NCBI RefSeq assembly: GCF_905475345.1
Contig: NC_066608.1
Location: 3,341,501-3,405,500 of the forward strand
Source: Vespula vulgaris
Taxonomy: Eukaryota > Arthropoda > Insecta > Hymenoptera > Vespidae
Length of the DNA stretch: 64,000 nt
Direction of reading: 5' to 3'
In this document: piece after piece, positions 27,814 to 41,400 of the stretch
Layout: the number at the start of each line of letters is the position of its first letter
How positions within the stretch are numbered: the stretch's first letter is position 1
Translations under genes and position numbers: made by a program
Notes under the pieces: model-generated
The model's input: only the letters and a program-made list of their open reading frames with translations
The model's database searches: none
What the model was told of the DNA's origin: nothing

Positions 27814-30800
27814 CAGAGAGAAATGGATAGAGAAATAAAAGGAGAAATAAAAAGAAAGAGAAAAAGAGAAAGATAAAAGAGAGAGAGAGAGATAGAGACG
27901 TCTTCTAAATAACGAAAAAGTTTTACGGACCAAAGCCATCGCGTACGCATCAACCCACTTTCACGCTTGGCCAAATGACGATGGCGTTTTGATTGGCAAT
28001 TTTCAAGTATCCGATTATCCACTATGTTTATGCTTTAAAGTTAAACGTGTGAAACTCCTGCCAGTAGATACCTCTATGCTAATCGCGTGAAACTATTTCC
28101 GTTGCTGACGTTCGACCGGATAACGTTCGGCTAACATAAGCGAAATACGAAGAAAATAGCCCAATAAAACGATTATCGTTTAGAAACTCGTCTTGAGATA
28201 TAAGAAACATATAGTGTTGTAGTTAAACAGCGAAAGTGTCTTTGAACGTGATGTTCGTCTTGTAAAGATTGCACCTTCTATCAAGGTTATCTCAGTTACG
28301 ATGATATCGATATTATCATTTCTTTTAATTATATTATCGTATAACTTAACTCGAATGCGGTATGATGATTTAATGTATTTTTCTTTATATTAAATTTTAT
28401 TTGCCTAACTATATTTCTATGTGTGTTTTTTTTCCTTTTTTAATTATTATCTTTTAAATATTATTTAGGTAAAATTGTATCAGATAATTCAAAATTACAG
28501 AATAATGCAGGACAATGCAGTTGAGATTTTATTTACATAAATATGTTAAATAATATTTCAAATATAATATAGAAAATATTGATTCTTCTATTGTATTTGT
28601 ATATATTCAAAATGTAAACACTCTTCTTCATGCAAATTTATTTATATTATTATCAATTATTAGAATAAATATGAACGATCATAAAAGAAGAGTGAATAAA
28701 TGAAATTCGTCCGATCGAATTGAATTGTATCTTAATCTATATATCTTTTTAAATATTTAAATAAGAGTAAAATTAATGAATTAACGGCCAACATTAATTA
28801 GCAATGTTCACATCCAGTTTATATGATATTCAAAGAATATCATAAAAAGATAATAGAAAATATCGATCAGGCTTAATACCAATAAAAGAAATATTGAATT
28901 TGTATTAATAAAATTATCTGGGTTTTCTAACGCAAGAGATAATATTGAGAGATAAAAACAATATTACTCGAGATAAGGGACATTGAAAAGTAACACGATA
29001 ATCGATAGAAAGTTTCATGAAAATATCCGATCAATTTCTAAAACGATTTGCTATCCTTCTATGATCGCTTTTATAACCATCTCATGCTTTCGAATAAATT
29101 TTTTAACAGAGGAGGGGGGAGGATCGTAGATGCCAAGAAGCAAAGCAATGAACGTCACTAAAAATATTTGACCTTTTGTTTTTTTTTCTTTTTTTGTTTT
29201 TTCGAATTGCAACGTTGACGTGAATTAAAAAAAAAAGAATAAGTGTCATAACGATCGCCGCTCTACGACCTATTTGTACGCCAGTCACGGAACTACCAAT
29301 ACCGGTCTAAAGCCTCCTGCGTGAGCGAAGGTAGACGAGTACGACGCTAGTTCGTTTACGCATTCAAATTGCTTGCGTTATTATACTCGTACAAGAGATA
29401 AAAATAATGAAAAAAACGTAAGCCGATCGAATAGCGTTTGCTCTTAAAGAAATTTTTCTGAATTGATTTAGCTGAACTTGCAATTACGAAAAGAAACGTT
29501 CGTTTTCGCGTTAAATCGCTTGCTTTCTTCATTATATTCGTAACGGAGATAAAAATGATGAAATCAGAAAAAAAATTGCGAAACTATTTAAAACTATCTA
29601 CTTATTCAAAAGATTCCCCTTACTTGTTTTGTTAAATTTTTGTTAGAAAAAGAAATGTTTGTTGGTGGCTTTAGAAACGTTTGTTGGTATGTTTAAAAAC
29701 GCTTGTATTATTGTATTCGTATCTAACGATTTTTAAATAAAATTAAAATACAATTGAAAGATAATGTAATAAATCTGATATAATTTATATAAAATATAAT
29801 ATAATAATATAATTTTTAGAAAATATAATAAAAAAAAAAAACGTTTGTTGGAAACACTTGTATTATTATATTGTATGTATCTAACGATTTTTAGATAAAA
29901 ATAAGATATAAAAGTGGAATTAATCGATTATTGAAAATTATTCGCACGTATAAAAATCATTTTATTTGATGTTTGGAAAGTAAGGGGACCGAGTAATAAG
30001 TGTGTTAATCCCCGGATCGTTCGAAGGATGCAACCGTGAAGGATGATGAGAAGATCGCGTCCTTGTCAGAGAGAGGAAGGAGGGGAAAGAACGTTTTGTT
30101 TGGTTGCTTGCGGCTAACTCGTATCGCGTTGCGGAATGGTGCAGTCGTATGATTCACTCGGGTCGAGACCTCATGTCCGACCGGTTGTTGCTCGAGCAAA
30201 CGATAACGGTTCGAGACTCGATTAATACGTAATCCCTTAATTGGCAAACGACACGTGAACGCGCTATTTTCTTTGCGTCAACTTGAATTCGCGGAAGCGT
30301 ATCCTCTGATCGTTCTTCTTCCCACAGAGAATATATCGCGTATAGATTTCAACGGAAAGTGTCGGACGAGAATCGAAAAGCAATCTCGAAAGCATTTAAA
30401 TTTGACAGGTTAGCGCCCACTCGTAAAGTCGTTCATCATATATTACGAGAATAATACGTGTAATAAGAGAAGACTGGTATTGTCTTGCTTTAATTTATTA
30501 TCATTATGTTATGGTTGAGAGTTCGACCGTAAGATCGATCGACTTAATTTAAATAGAATGAAAAATCTGTGAATGATAGCAAGTACATTTTTCTACGTAG
30601 ATATAATGCACATATATGTAGATATTTATATATAATATTGATACACGTTTAATAAATAATATATATGATTATACCAATGGTAATGCATGTTGGGTAGCAA
30701 ATAAATAAAATATAAATTAAGAAAAAATACATATTAATTCAAGAAAAAAATATCAACTGAAATAAAAATTGTTACTGCATTTAATAATGTGCATAAATGT

Positions 30801-33800
30801 TAATGATTAGTAGTTTGATGATGTATTCAATATTTTTTTGCAATTTTTATACAAATTGCATCACGCAAAAGATCATAGCAAGGAAAAAAGTTACTTCAGA
30901 ATTATTGAAGATTTATCTTTAATGATCATGTAAATTTATCCTAAAAACATTTAAGTTAATTACATGTATCCAATATTATTAATATTGAATTTATAGGATT
31001 CAGCACACGAGGTTATTTTATTTTCACTTTTTTTTTTTTTTAATACAAATATGAACATCCATGACGATTTTTTTACGTAAATTTCTGTACGTAATCAACA
31101 ACGGAGATAATATATTTATAAAAAATACTTGTTACATATAAATTATAATGTGATACAGATTACTGTTTTACAATTGTCTCGATGCAACGTAACGCAATTA
31201 AATACTACAATATATGAGACATTACGAAACTATACTATACTACACAATTCTACAGAACAGTAGATATATGACACTATACGACATTATCCGAGTTAACAAT
31301 GCAAATGAATCGCCTGGTCTTCTATAGCTTCCTAAAAATCATTCACTCATACATTAATACCTCTACATGTTAACACCAATACCAACATTCTGATTGACCT
31401 CGGAACATATTTACCCTACACGCGCACCCAGTTTCATCTATAAATGACAAATTCTATTATTCATTCTATACAATGGTCACAGGAAACAATGTCAAAGTAA
31501 TGTTAATTTCTTAAACTTTATTATTATTCAGTTCAATTTTTTTTATTTTATACGATATGATATAGATTTTATTCTACATGACATCATATTAGTGTCAATA
31601 CATAAAATACCAAGCGAGTTGACCCGTATGAAAAAGTGACTCACGTCGTTGATGATACTCCTACTACTAATGCCAGGGTCGAAGTCGTTTGTCGAATTGT
31701 TTCGCGGAATTTTATTTCACGAGCAGATAAGTTAAGAATGCGAATGGTGTCGCCTCTACTTGTCGTCCGAAGGACAAAGGATTATACGGGCGACAGTACG
31801 AACGCGTTGTATTCATAAACATGGATCTGATCGATCACTCTAGCGTACTCGAATTATCTCGAATGAGAAATGTTAAAGGGAGGAAATAATAATTACTTGT
31901 TACTCCCCCCCCCTTCTCTTTCTCAAACTATTAATTATACAGATCCGGGAGAAGTTTCTGTTTCTTTTTTTTTCCTTTCTTTTTAATTCGTTTTCATTTT
32001 TCCGGTTTCGACATGTTCGATCTCGACTCATTTATATTTGGAAACAAAAATAGGAAAAAAGAAATAAAGTCATTCGGGATGCACGATGAAAGGATATAAT
32101 GAAATTCAGAGAGTTCGTTCGGACGGAAAGAAATATAGCCTTCGATATCAAGGACGATTGTAAGAACTTGTCCTTTTCTCTCTTTAGTTCCTTTCTTTCT
32201 TTCTTTCTTTCTTCCTTTCTTTCTCTCTTTCGTTCGAGTATGTATAGAGCAGATCGCAGACGTCACGAGAAGAACTCGAAAGAGAGGAACTCGATATCCG
32301 AGAAGGCAATCGCCTTTCCGTAGGAGATCGGAGTAGGAGGAGAACAATAAACTTAATGAAGGCCCATGCCGACTCGAGGTGAGCTTGTGGAAGTCGCCCA
32401 CGCGTTTCTTCTTTTCTCCTTTTCCTTTTCTTTTTTTCTTCTTTTTTCTTTGTTTCTTTTTGTAGAACGCGGCGCGAGAGAAACGTCAGCCGCCGTATAG
32501 TTTCGTTGTTGGATAAAACGAAAAAGATCGATAAACGCGTAAGTCCGATCAACCTTCGATCTTCTCTCTTTTGAATTGATTATATTGGACGATCGATTTA
32601 AGAATAACACGAGAAAGCTTCGTGATTCGAATTTACCCTTACGTTCTTGATGATTCAGAATCGTCCGCCGACGTAAAGATCGAGGATCGAGATTCTACGG
32701 ATCCTCTTCGGAGTTTAAAGACCGGAGAAAGGAGATTACGGACGTCAGTGTCGAGAAAAGAATGGGCTATTGAAACGAAGCTGGAAGGTGCTACCTGAAT
32801 TCGCTCGATCGAACGCATCTCTTTCTTTCTTTCTTTTTCTCTCTGTCTCTCTCTCTCTCTCTCTCGGGATTTTTTTATGAATTGAGGCTAGTCGAGCACT
32901 TTCGCGTGGGCCGTGCCATACCAAAAGCGTTTGCCGACTTTGAGATGGAAACTGGATTCTCCGTTATTCGCGGTAATGTTCGCCGAACGATCGTGTACGG
33001 TGGATCGAGATCGTTCGCGTACGATTTCTTCAAGTTATTAATACCTTCGTTTATATCCGATTAAAATGTAAAAAAGTTTTACCGTTATGATTTTGCTTGA
33101 TCGTATCAAAGATACGGATTATGTCACGATCAATCACGAAGGACAGGATGCACGGGGTCGTAGATTGTAACAGCTCGCCATTTCGAAATCAGAGCTTAGA
33201 TGAGTCTGACTTAGCGTTACATTCGCATACCATACATTCTCGCCTTTTAACACTCGTCGTTCCAGTTTTACTTTTCTCGCAATTCGCGCTCACCATGACG
33301 TGGACTATAACGAGTAATCCGTTCTACCTTTCTATACGCTAGATTGTAGAAAAGAGAACGAGAGCAATTGTAAGAAATAAGAAAGAGAAGAAGGAAAAAG
33401 AAGATAGAGAGAGAGAGAGAGAGAGAGAGAAGAAACAAGTGAGCATTATAAGAAAAATAAAATAACGTGCAATTGAAATATAGAAAATCTATTGTATAAT
33501 ATTTTGATCGAGTAAAAACGAAAGAAGGTATAATTTTGAAAGTATATATTTCAAAAGTAAAAACGTGAATCGTGATACCAATGAGAATACACGACTATGT
33601 ATCCACGTAATCTTGTTCGTAGCAATGCAAAGTGTTTGCCAAGCGGTAAGGAACAGCTGTGGCGACAGATGTCGAGATCTCGATCGTTGGTTGCATCGAT
33701 TTCAAGCTACGTATTTGTAACTATAGAGCAAACGTAATGTGAATATTTACCATAGAGACGATCGTGTTCCTCTTTCGATATTATTTTTCAAACGGACATT

Positions 33801-34474
33801 TGAATAAAGATAAGCAACTTAAATTATCTCCAAGAGAAAACGATCTCGACGATCAAAAATGAAAGTACTTTCTAATATGGATTACACATAATAATGTCAT
33901 AATAAACAAATCTATCGTTTTGTAGTTACAAGGAGTCGGTAAAGAAGTGAAGATTCTTAATGAAAATATTGTGCTCGTTTGAGAAATCAACGTTGAACCG
34001 GTTGATGAAGAGTAATTGCGAAGCGTTCTGCCAATCGTGGGAAACTGTTGCTATTACATCGTGCAAACGTTGATCCATTTCGAAGATATTAAGGTTTAGA
34101 GTGGATGCTGTATTAACGATTTTATCTTTGCGAGAAGAAAATTAATGAAGATCCGGTAATAATCTGCTTTTTCCAAAGAAAACGAAACGATATTGAAGAA
34201 AACGTCATAGAAAAATGATCGTTGAGATTATTACGATTGTTTTTCCGCGATCTTATTGCATGTTCTTTAATTTGAAGCTAGATTCACCAAGGGAGATCTG
34301 TTTTTACGGAGAAAAATGAAAATAAAAAAAATCAGAGAATAAGAAAATAAAAAACAATAAAATGTTTCATGATAATAAGTAAAATGCTAAGATAATAAGA
34401 CCGGTAGCTACCGTGCTGAGATAATGACAATAAATGAAGCAAGAGGAGAAGAAAGGAGAAAGATAGAAATATTC

Positions 34475-34509
<35 letters not shown>

Positions 34510-34989
34510 ATTGGAAGTTAACCACCGCAGATGGAAAAGTAATGGAGCGACATGTAAAAAAGCGATGGATGATGAGAACTAGGCGGTAGTTTCGAGGTGT
34601 CGGAAGACAAAGGATAACGGAAAAGATGGATTTTTAAGGTAAGTAATGGAGGCGGCGAAGCGGATATAAAGGAGTCGAAGTGAGCATCAGCCGAGGAAAA
34701 AGAATCCGACATAGTTAACGGTTGTAATCCGAAAGGGCATGCTGCTTAACGCCTTAAAAGAACGTTTCGCTTTGCCACCTTAAAAGAACATTCGACCTTA
34801 TGCTCGGTAGACTACCTAGAACTAACCTTCCGCAAACTCATCGAAGATGTGCCGTACGTGACATAGCTTTTTCTTACGAGAGATTATTTCATTGATATTG
34901 TATGTTGTCGAACATAATCGAAAGTAAATAATGCTTCGATAAATCTTTTTTTTCTTTCTTTCTTTTCTTTTCTTTTTTTTTTATATGTA

Positions 34990-35046
<57 letters not shown>

Positions 35047-38000
35047 AATCGAAGAAATGATCGAATGTATTCTTAAGTGGATTTAAAAAGAATAAGTGGA
35101 TACAGATTGTTCTTTTTCCATATTTACAGCTGTATTAGATACGATCCAGATTAAAAGAATATAAATGATTGCACATCAATTTGGATTATCGTTTATGTGA
35201 CAGTTTTAGTGAATCGAGGATTACGTTTGAAAGCTTGCAGATAATGATATTATATGTATATAAAAAAATAAATAAGACGTAAGAAGTCTTAAAAAAGACG
35301 ATCTCTTCTTCCGACAAACGAAAGAAAAAAATTCCCATCGTCCCGTCGTAGAAGTTTCATCTCTATGACTTGACTTCGACTAATTCCATCTCGTCTAAGA
35401 ACTCAATTTCGCTGTAGCAATTACGACGCGGTAAATGATTCTTCTTCTGGCATTCCTCGCTAATGACAAAGAGGGAAAGAAGCCGAGAGGACAGCTTCGT
35501 CTACTGATACCAGTCTTCGATGCAGTCGGAGCCTGTGCTCGATTTCTTAGAAACCGATGCTCGATTGATTTTTCTAATAAAAAGCTTCTGTTATCTTCTT
35601 TTATTCTCCTCGCGGAATCATAATTATTATTTTATGATGTTTTTTCTGTTATATAAGTTCTAAATAAATAGATATGTTAACTATTACATTTACAAATGCG
35701 AATACTTTATTCATGTGATGTATTCATTGATATTTAGCATGATAAAAATAACATCATGAAATGAATGTTTATAATGTTATTTATTTTAAGTTGTTAATAT
35801 TGTATTCGTCTATTTTTCAATTACAAATTGATTTTAATTTAATTGAGATTAAATAACATTTAATTTGAAATTAATTAAATTGTTAGTTCCTTATTGTGCT
35901 TTTATATATGTATATAGATTAATATGAAAACGTTATTCAACGATCATTTTATGTCGATTATATATGTATTCGAATAGATATGTAAACTATTACATTTATA
36001 AATGCGAATGTTTATTGAATGTTTATTCACTTTATGATGTTATTTATTTTCAGATGATAATGTGTTTGTCTATAATATTTTTCAATTAATTTCATTTCAT
36101 TTGAAATTAAATAAGACGTTGTCGGTTGTCATTTCCTTGTTGTACTTTCATATACATCGATTAATATAAGCGCGTTATAAACGATTATTTTATTTTAATT
36201 ATATATCGATTAGTTTATTATTTATAAAATAAATTAACGTCATCAAAAATACATTATTCAATCGAATTGAATACTTATGAAGACTTTCTCTTTGTTGTTA
36301 ATAAAACAAATTTAATAGTACATAAAAAGGATCTTTTATTTAATCTTATTTTATTGATATTTTCATTCACAAACTGACTACATTTAATTTTTACAATACT
36401 GATTGATTGCATGTCTTACATTATTATACTTAGTTCTTCTAAATTATTTCTTTCTTAATAATCGAACATGTGTCTTTAATCAATCTACTATTACAATTTC
36501 TAATACTAAATAGCGTGAAATTTTATATCGGATAAAAAAGTATAAGTGTTACGATTTTTGCAACTCTCCCGTAGGTAATAGAAAAAGTATTAAAGACGAG
36601 AAAAAATAGTTAAGCGAACTTATAATTAGTATCGTCTCTCGATGTTTTCGTCCGTGAAACTTGCTTTCTCTCTACGGAAGGGAATTCGAAACGTCGACTT
36701 TTCCGGCACGAACGATCTCGCCACCAAATCAACTGTCTCTCCCTCTCTCTTTCGTAGCTCACGAGCACTAGGAGAGCCCCTTTTGAAAGGCACCATAAAT
36801 CAAGCGGAAAGTCATAGGACGACGGACTCGTCGCGCCGTAAATCGTGGAACGTCTTTATCGCGCGGAAATACGCATCGTTCGTTTCGTTCTCGCGAATCG
36901 ATTTCGCTTCCTCCCAAAGCAAAGCGGACACGTTGTTGCTTCGCGCAGCTTTTAAAACTCGTCGATGATTTTTACGTTTGAACTGAAAGAGATATTTTAT
37001 GATAGGAACATACGATTCGCGTAAGGATGACAATCATGAATAGAAAAATATGTTATATGATCGCTATACGACGGTTATCGTTTAACGTATTATAATAACG
37101 CATCGTCACGATGACGTTTTTTTTTTTTTAACATATCAAGTTTTCTTCCTTGTCACGAGATAAATATGCACGAGCGAGTATCATTAAAAGTAATTACTTT
37201 TTCAATTTTCTTCGCGCTTCTTGTTTCTTTGTTCGAACAAAAAAAAATACAATGTAGCACCGTCGTCGTTTCCAGTGAAAGCCTCGAACGTTGATTTATG
37301 AATTTTATTGCCATACTGTTTACCTATCAGCTTATTCGAGGAGATCGTGAGTTTTATTGGAAAATATTCAGACAAATATGTCTATGGTAGATTGTCGCGT
37401 GGCGATATGAGCAAGTAGTGTTATGTTTTTGTTTCTCCTATAATTTATTTAGAGCTTATTTAGAGAGTCAGTCAAAGTCAAGTCGTAACTGTATAAGTGA
37501 CCAGTGAGCGTCGAGAAAGATTTAGTTTTGTTTCCTTTTCAACTTTCCTTATATCAACTAACGTGTAATTATATCTATTTTATTTTGAATAAAATATATG
37601 TTAATCCTCTTGTATCCTACCACCATGCAACTGCAAACCCGCAAACGGTACATTTCTGTATTTTTAAAAGTTTCATTTCATTCCATCTTAAGAGAAAAAC
37701 TTAATTATTGTTTCATATCTGAAGTTCGTCATGTTTTTTTTTTCTAAGTATAAACTACATTTAATATGGTATAATTATGCCAGTACAAATATAATACTAA
37801 AACTTTCACATTGTATCTGTAATATTTTTGTAGACGTAAGAACGAGAAAAAAAGAGAACTGGTTTATAGAAGGTTAATCAAGACTGACGTCGATTGAATA
37901 AAAATCTAATGAATTTATTTGAAGTTTGCGAAGCATACGAGGAAGTCGTATCGTCGATCGAGAGGAAAATAATGTAGAGCTATGAGTTCGATGCCATTGC

Positions 38001-38393
38001 GATGTTGTTGAAAAAAAATAAAAGAAAGAGAAAAAAGAAAAACAAAAAAGAAAAAGTAAATAAAAAAAGGGGGAAAAAAAAGGAAAAGATGCCGTAACGA
38101 TCATTAACGTTGGTACGAAGGCTTTGCTTACGTAGAGAGATTTACACGACTTTGCACGCTCGAACGTAAACTCTTCTTCGGAGAACAAACGGGTCCATGA
38201 GTAAAGAACACGAGGCTACTAACACACTCGACATGGCGACGCGAATGTAGAACGCATGGCTCCTTTCTATACGCGTCTCGAGTGGTAAAAACGAGACTCC
38301 TCTCAAGAAATAAACGTTCGATTTTCGATCCAGATCGTTGAGCTCTTATGTGACGGTTATCGGTAAGTTTAAATAAATATTTGTAAAATACTT

Positions 38394-38437
<44 letters not shown>

Positions 38438-41400
38438 AGACTTAGAATTGAGAAGATATATATTTATTTTGATTTGTGTACAAAATGTTCGTTGTATATA
38501 TAGAGAATAAATCAAATTTTACGATAGGCTAATGTTTCTTAAGTGATTTTAAAAATCGATTACTATTTCTCATGATTTATTAGGTACTTAATTAAGCTTA
38601 TAGTTTTAACTTAACAGGCTAGACGTGTGGTATTATAAAGTAAAAAAGAAAATTATTCTAAAAAGTCTGGAAAAAGAGAAATTGTAAAATCACTTAAAAA
38701 CTTTTGACCCATCCTATAATAAGATTGTTGCAGTATCATTGCTTTCTATACGATTTCTGCTGATATCGTTCAATCAGAAAGAAAGAAAAATAGAAAAATA
38801 GGGAAACGATTTGTCTTGAAGGTTTTCAATAGTTTGAAGAAAAACAAATAGAATGATCGTTTTTTTTGTGATGCCGGGACATAAAAGTGTTTGCATAGAA
38901 ATTCAGTGAAGTGAGCGTGAAAGAAAAAAGAAAAAACAAAACAAAACAAAACAAAAATGAAAGAAGATAAAGAAGGAATAAATGAGGTAAAAGTAAGACA
39001 TTGAAAATCTCTAAGGATTATTAAGTTGTAACAGTATAACAGAATATCGTCATACACGGGAGATAGAAAATCAGTCAAAAGGGGATAAAACGAAAACTGA
39101 AATACTTATTTCGATAAGCCAGGGTTTGACGTACGACAAACGAGCCCATCCGTTTCATCGTAGAAAACAAAGTCGGTGTATCGAGACGTATCTCCTCTTT
39201 CTAAGCGAGATTACCGTGCCGGCTCATTACCTTTCACCCCGAGGCCGATCCGAAAGCGTGCCTAGACGAGAGAAAGAGAGAGAGAGAGGGAGAGAAAGAG
39301 AAATAGATAGATAGAGATAGATAGAGATAAAGAGAGAAGGAAAGAGAGAGAGAGAAAAAGAGAGAGAGAAAGAGAAAGAGAGAGGATACAAGATCTACTC
39401 TGGAAAACTTTTCGCTTCTCTCGGGAATAGGGAGTTTCAAAGAGATTCAACGACAGGAAGGAAGATAAGCACGTCGAATGTAATGCCGGAGACGATCGAT
39501 CGAGGTAGACGGTGGTATCGATATACTACAAGGTACCTGTTAATCCGTCCGAGGTGAGCGCAATTAGGGTCTGGAGTCTCGCTAATTGAACGTCGATGAT
39601 ATTACTGCTCGGCTCGGCCGAGTGAAAGATCGTCGTTACTAATATCGCCGAGTACAAAATTACGTGCCGTCAAATAGATACGCGTACCTATCTCTATTTC
39701 TATCTCTATCTCTCTTTCTCTTTCTTTCTTTTTATCCTTCGCAAGGTCTCGAACCAATATTAAATATACGCTTAGATTTTCTCGTGCCAAGTAAAAAGAA
39801 AAAAAGGAAAGAATAAAAAAAAGAAAGATATACGAAAAAGAAACGATCGAAAGCATGTTTCGAGATATTTCGAATCGACGGTGCAACGATACCGATTTAC
39901 CATGAAACGGACGTAGTTTTCCTTTCGAGATATCGACTAGTACTAGATACTTAAATTATTTGCCGGTTAATCGTATAATAACATACCGATGCCTTTTGCT
40001 GTAATTTCGATGTAATTAGTACGCTCGAGTTATATACCACGTGTTATCCAATTAAGGATAACAGGATGGCGAATACCGACCGGCCAAATGTTTTTCACTC
40101 GAATTGTAGCAAAAAATGAATGAGTGAGTTACGTGAATACTCGTGAAAAATGATCTCGGTTCGCGTGAAGCGGAAACGAATAATGCTGTTGTTGCACCAA
40201 TTCAAAAACTCTAATTTAACAGGTTCAATGTCCCAAATGTTTGTCGAACGAAATTAGGATCGAATCGAATCATCTTCGTTACGTTCGAAATCGTAACGTT
40301 TTAGATTTGAAATCGAGGGAGTTCTCTCGACCTCGATGAATCTCGATCGTCGCTCGATAAATAAAGGCGTCCTTGCGCTGAAAAGGATATCGATCGGAGA
40401 ACGGTCTCAGACGTAGAAGGAAAACGAGGAGTGAGAAAGAGAAGATGGAGGGAGAGAGAGAGAGAGAGAGACAAAGATGGCTACAATCGCTTTGCTTAGC
40501 TGCTCTTTCTGCTTCTTGCGGTCGTGTCGAGCGAATAGTTCCCAGGCTTTGCTCGCTCGGTTAGTTCTTAGATCGGGTAAACCGACACCTATAAAAGTTA
40601 GCGACCTACACGTATGAAGCTGTCGCGTGTACGCTGTTAGCAACGCGTATATATAATTATCGAAGATAGAAAAAAATGTATTCTTGTATCGGGAAAATTT
40701 GAGAAATCAAAGATGCGAATGAAACTTGTTATAAGTACTTACGCGTTTTATATCTTTCGTGGGTATATTTATCTACGTGCTCGTGAAAGAAATGAAGAAT
40801 TCTTAAAAGCATACAAGATTGTTTTTTCTCTTTTTCTTTTTTCTCTTAAAGAAAATCACGTGTATTGGAAACTTACTCAAACGCTTGTCCAGAGTATTTC
40901 TGCTTATTGATCGGATTCCGATAAGCCGATAATATTGAAAATTATCTTCTTATTTTGTGTAAACAAAGGAACAAGCATTCTCCAATAAATATTCTTTCGA
41001 GCAATGCTCTTGCGATAACAGATATTTCTTAGTTTATCTGTAAATATTTTATAAACCAGGTAACTACACATGTTGGAACATGTAAAAATGGCGATTGTCG
41101 ATGATCATAAATAATCTTTTCTTTAGATAGTATTATTGAATTAAGACAGGGAAGTCATTAACCTCCGCGATCGATTAAAGTACAAAGTTAAAATATTTTT
41201 TGCGACGAACGACGAGTCGAGTCGATAGAACTGGATTGTAAAATTTTCGACTGTTACGGTGGATGGTCGTCAAGGGGAAATCGACAGTATCGATTAGGCA
41301 CGATGCCAAAGCCAAGCAAGTGCTTGAAACCTGAAACCCGCTTACACGCACTACCACAAACATAACGAAATCGTTCGTGATAAGGATAATACCTTCGAGA

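Noticed and set aside
30195..30225. GGTTCGAGACTC resembling a tRNA B-box
   Set aside because: No matching A-box, acceptor stem or cloverleaf could be assembled around it.
36642..36968. 108-codon plus-strand frame in a GC-richer block
   Set aside because: Starts with ATG and is mildly protein-like, but the opposite strand is also open, no domain is recognisable and there is no splice or poly(A) context. Kept only as a possible conserved non-coding block.
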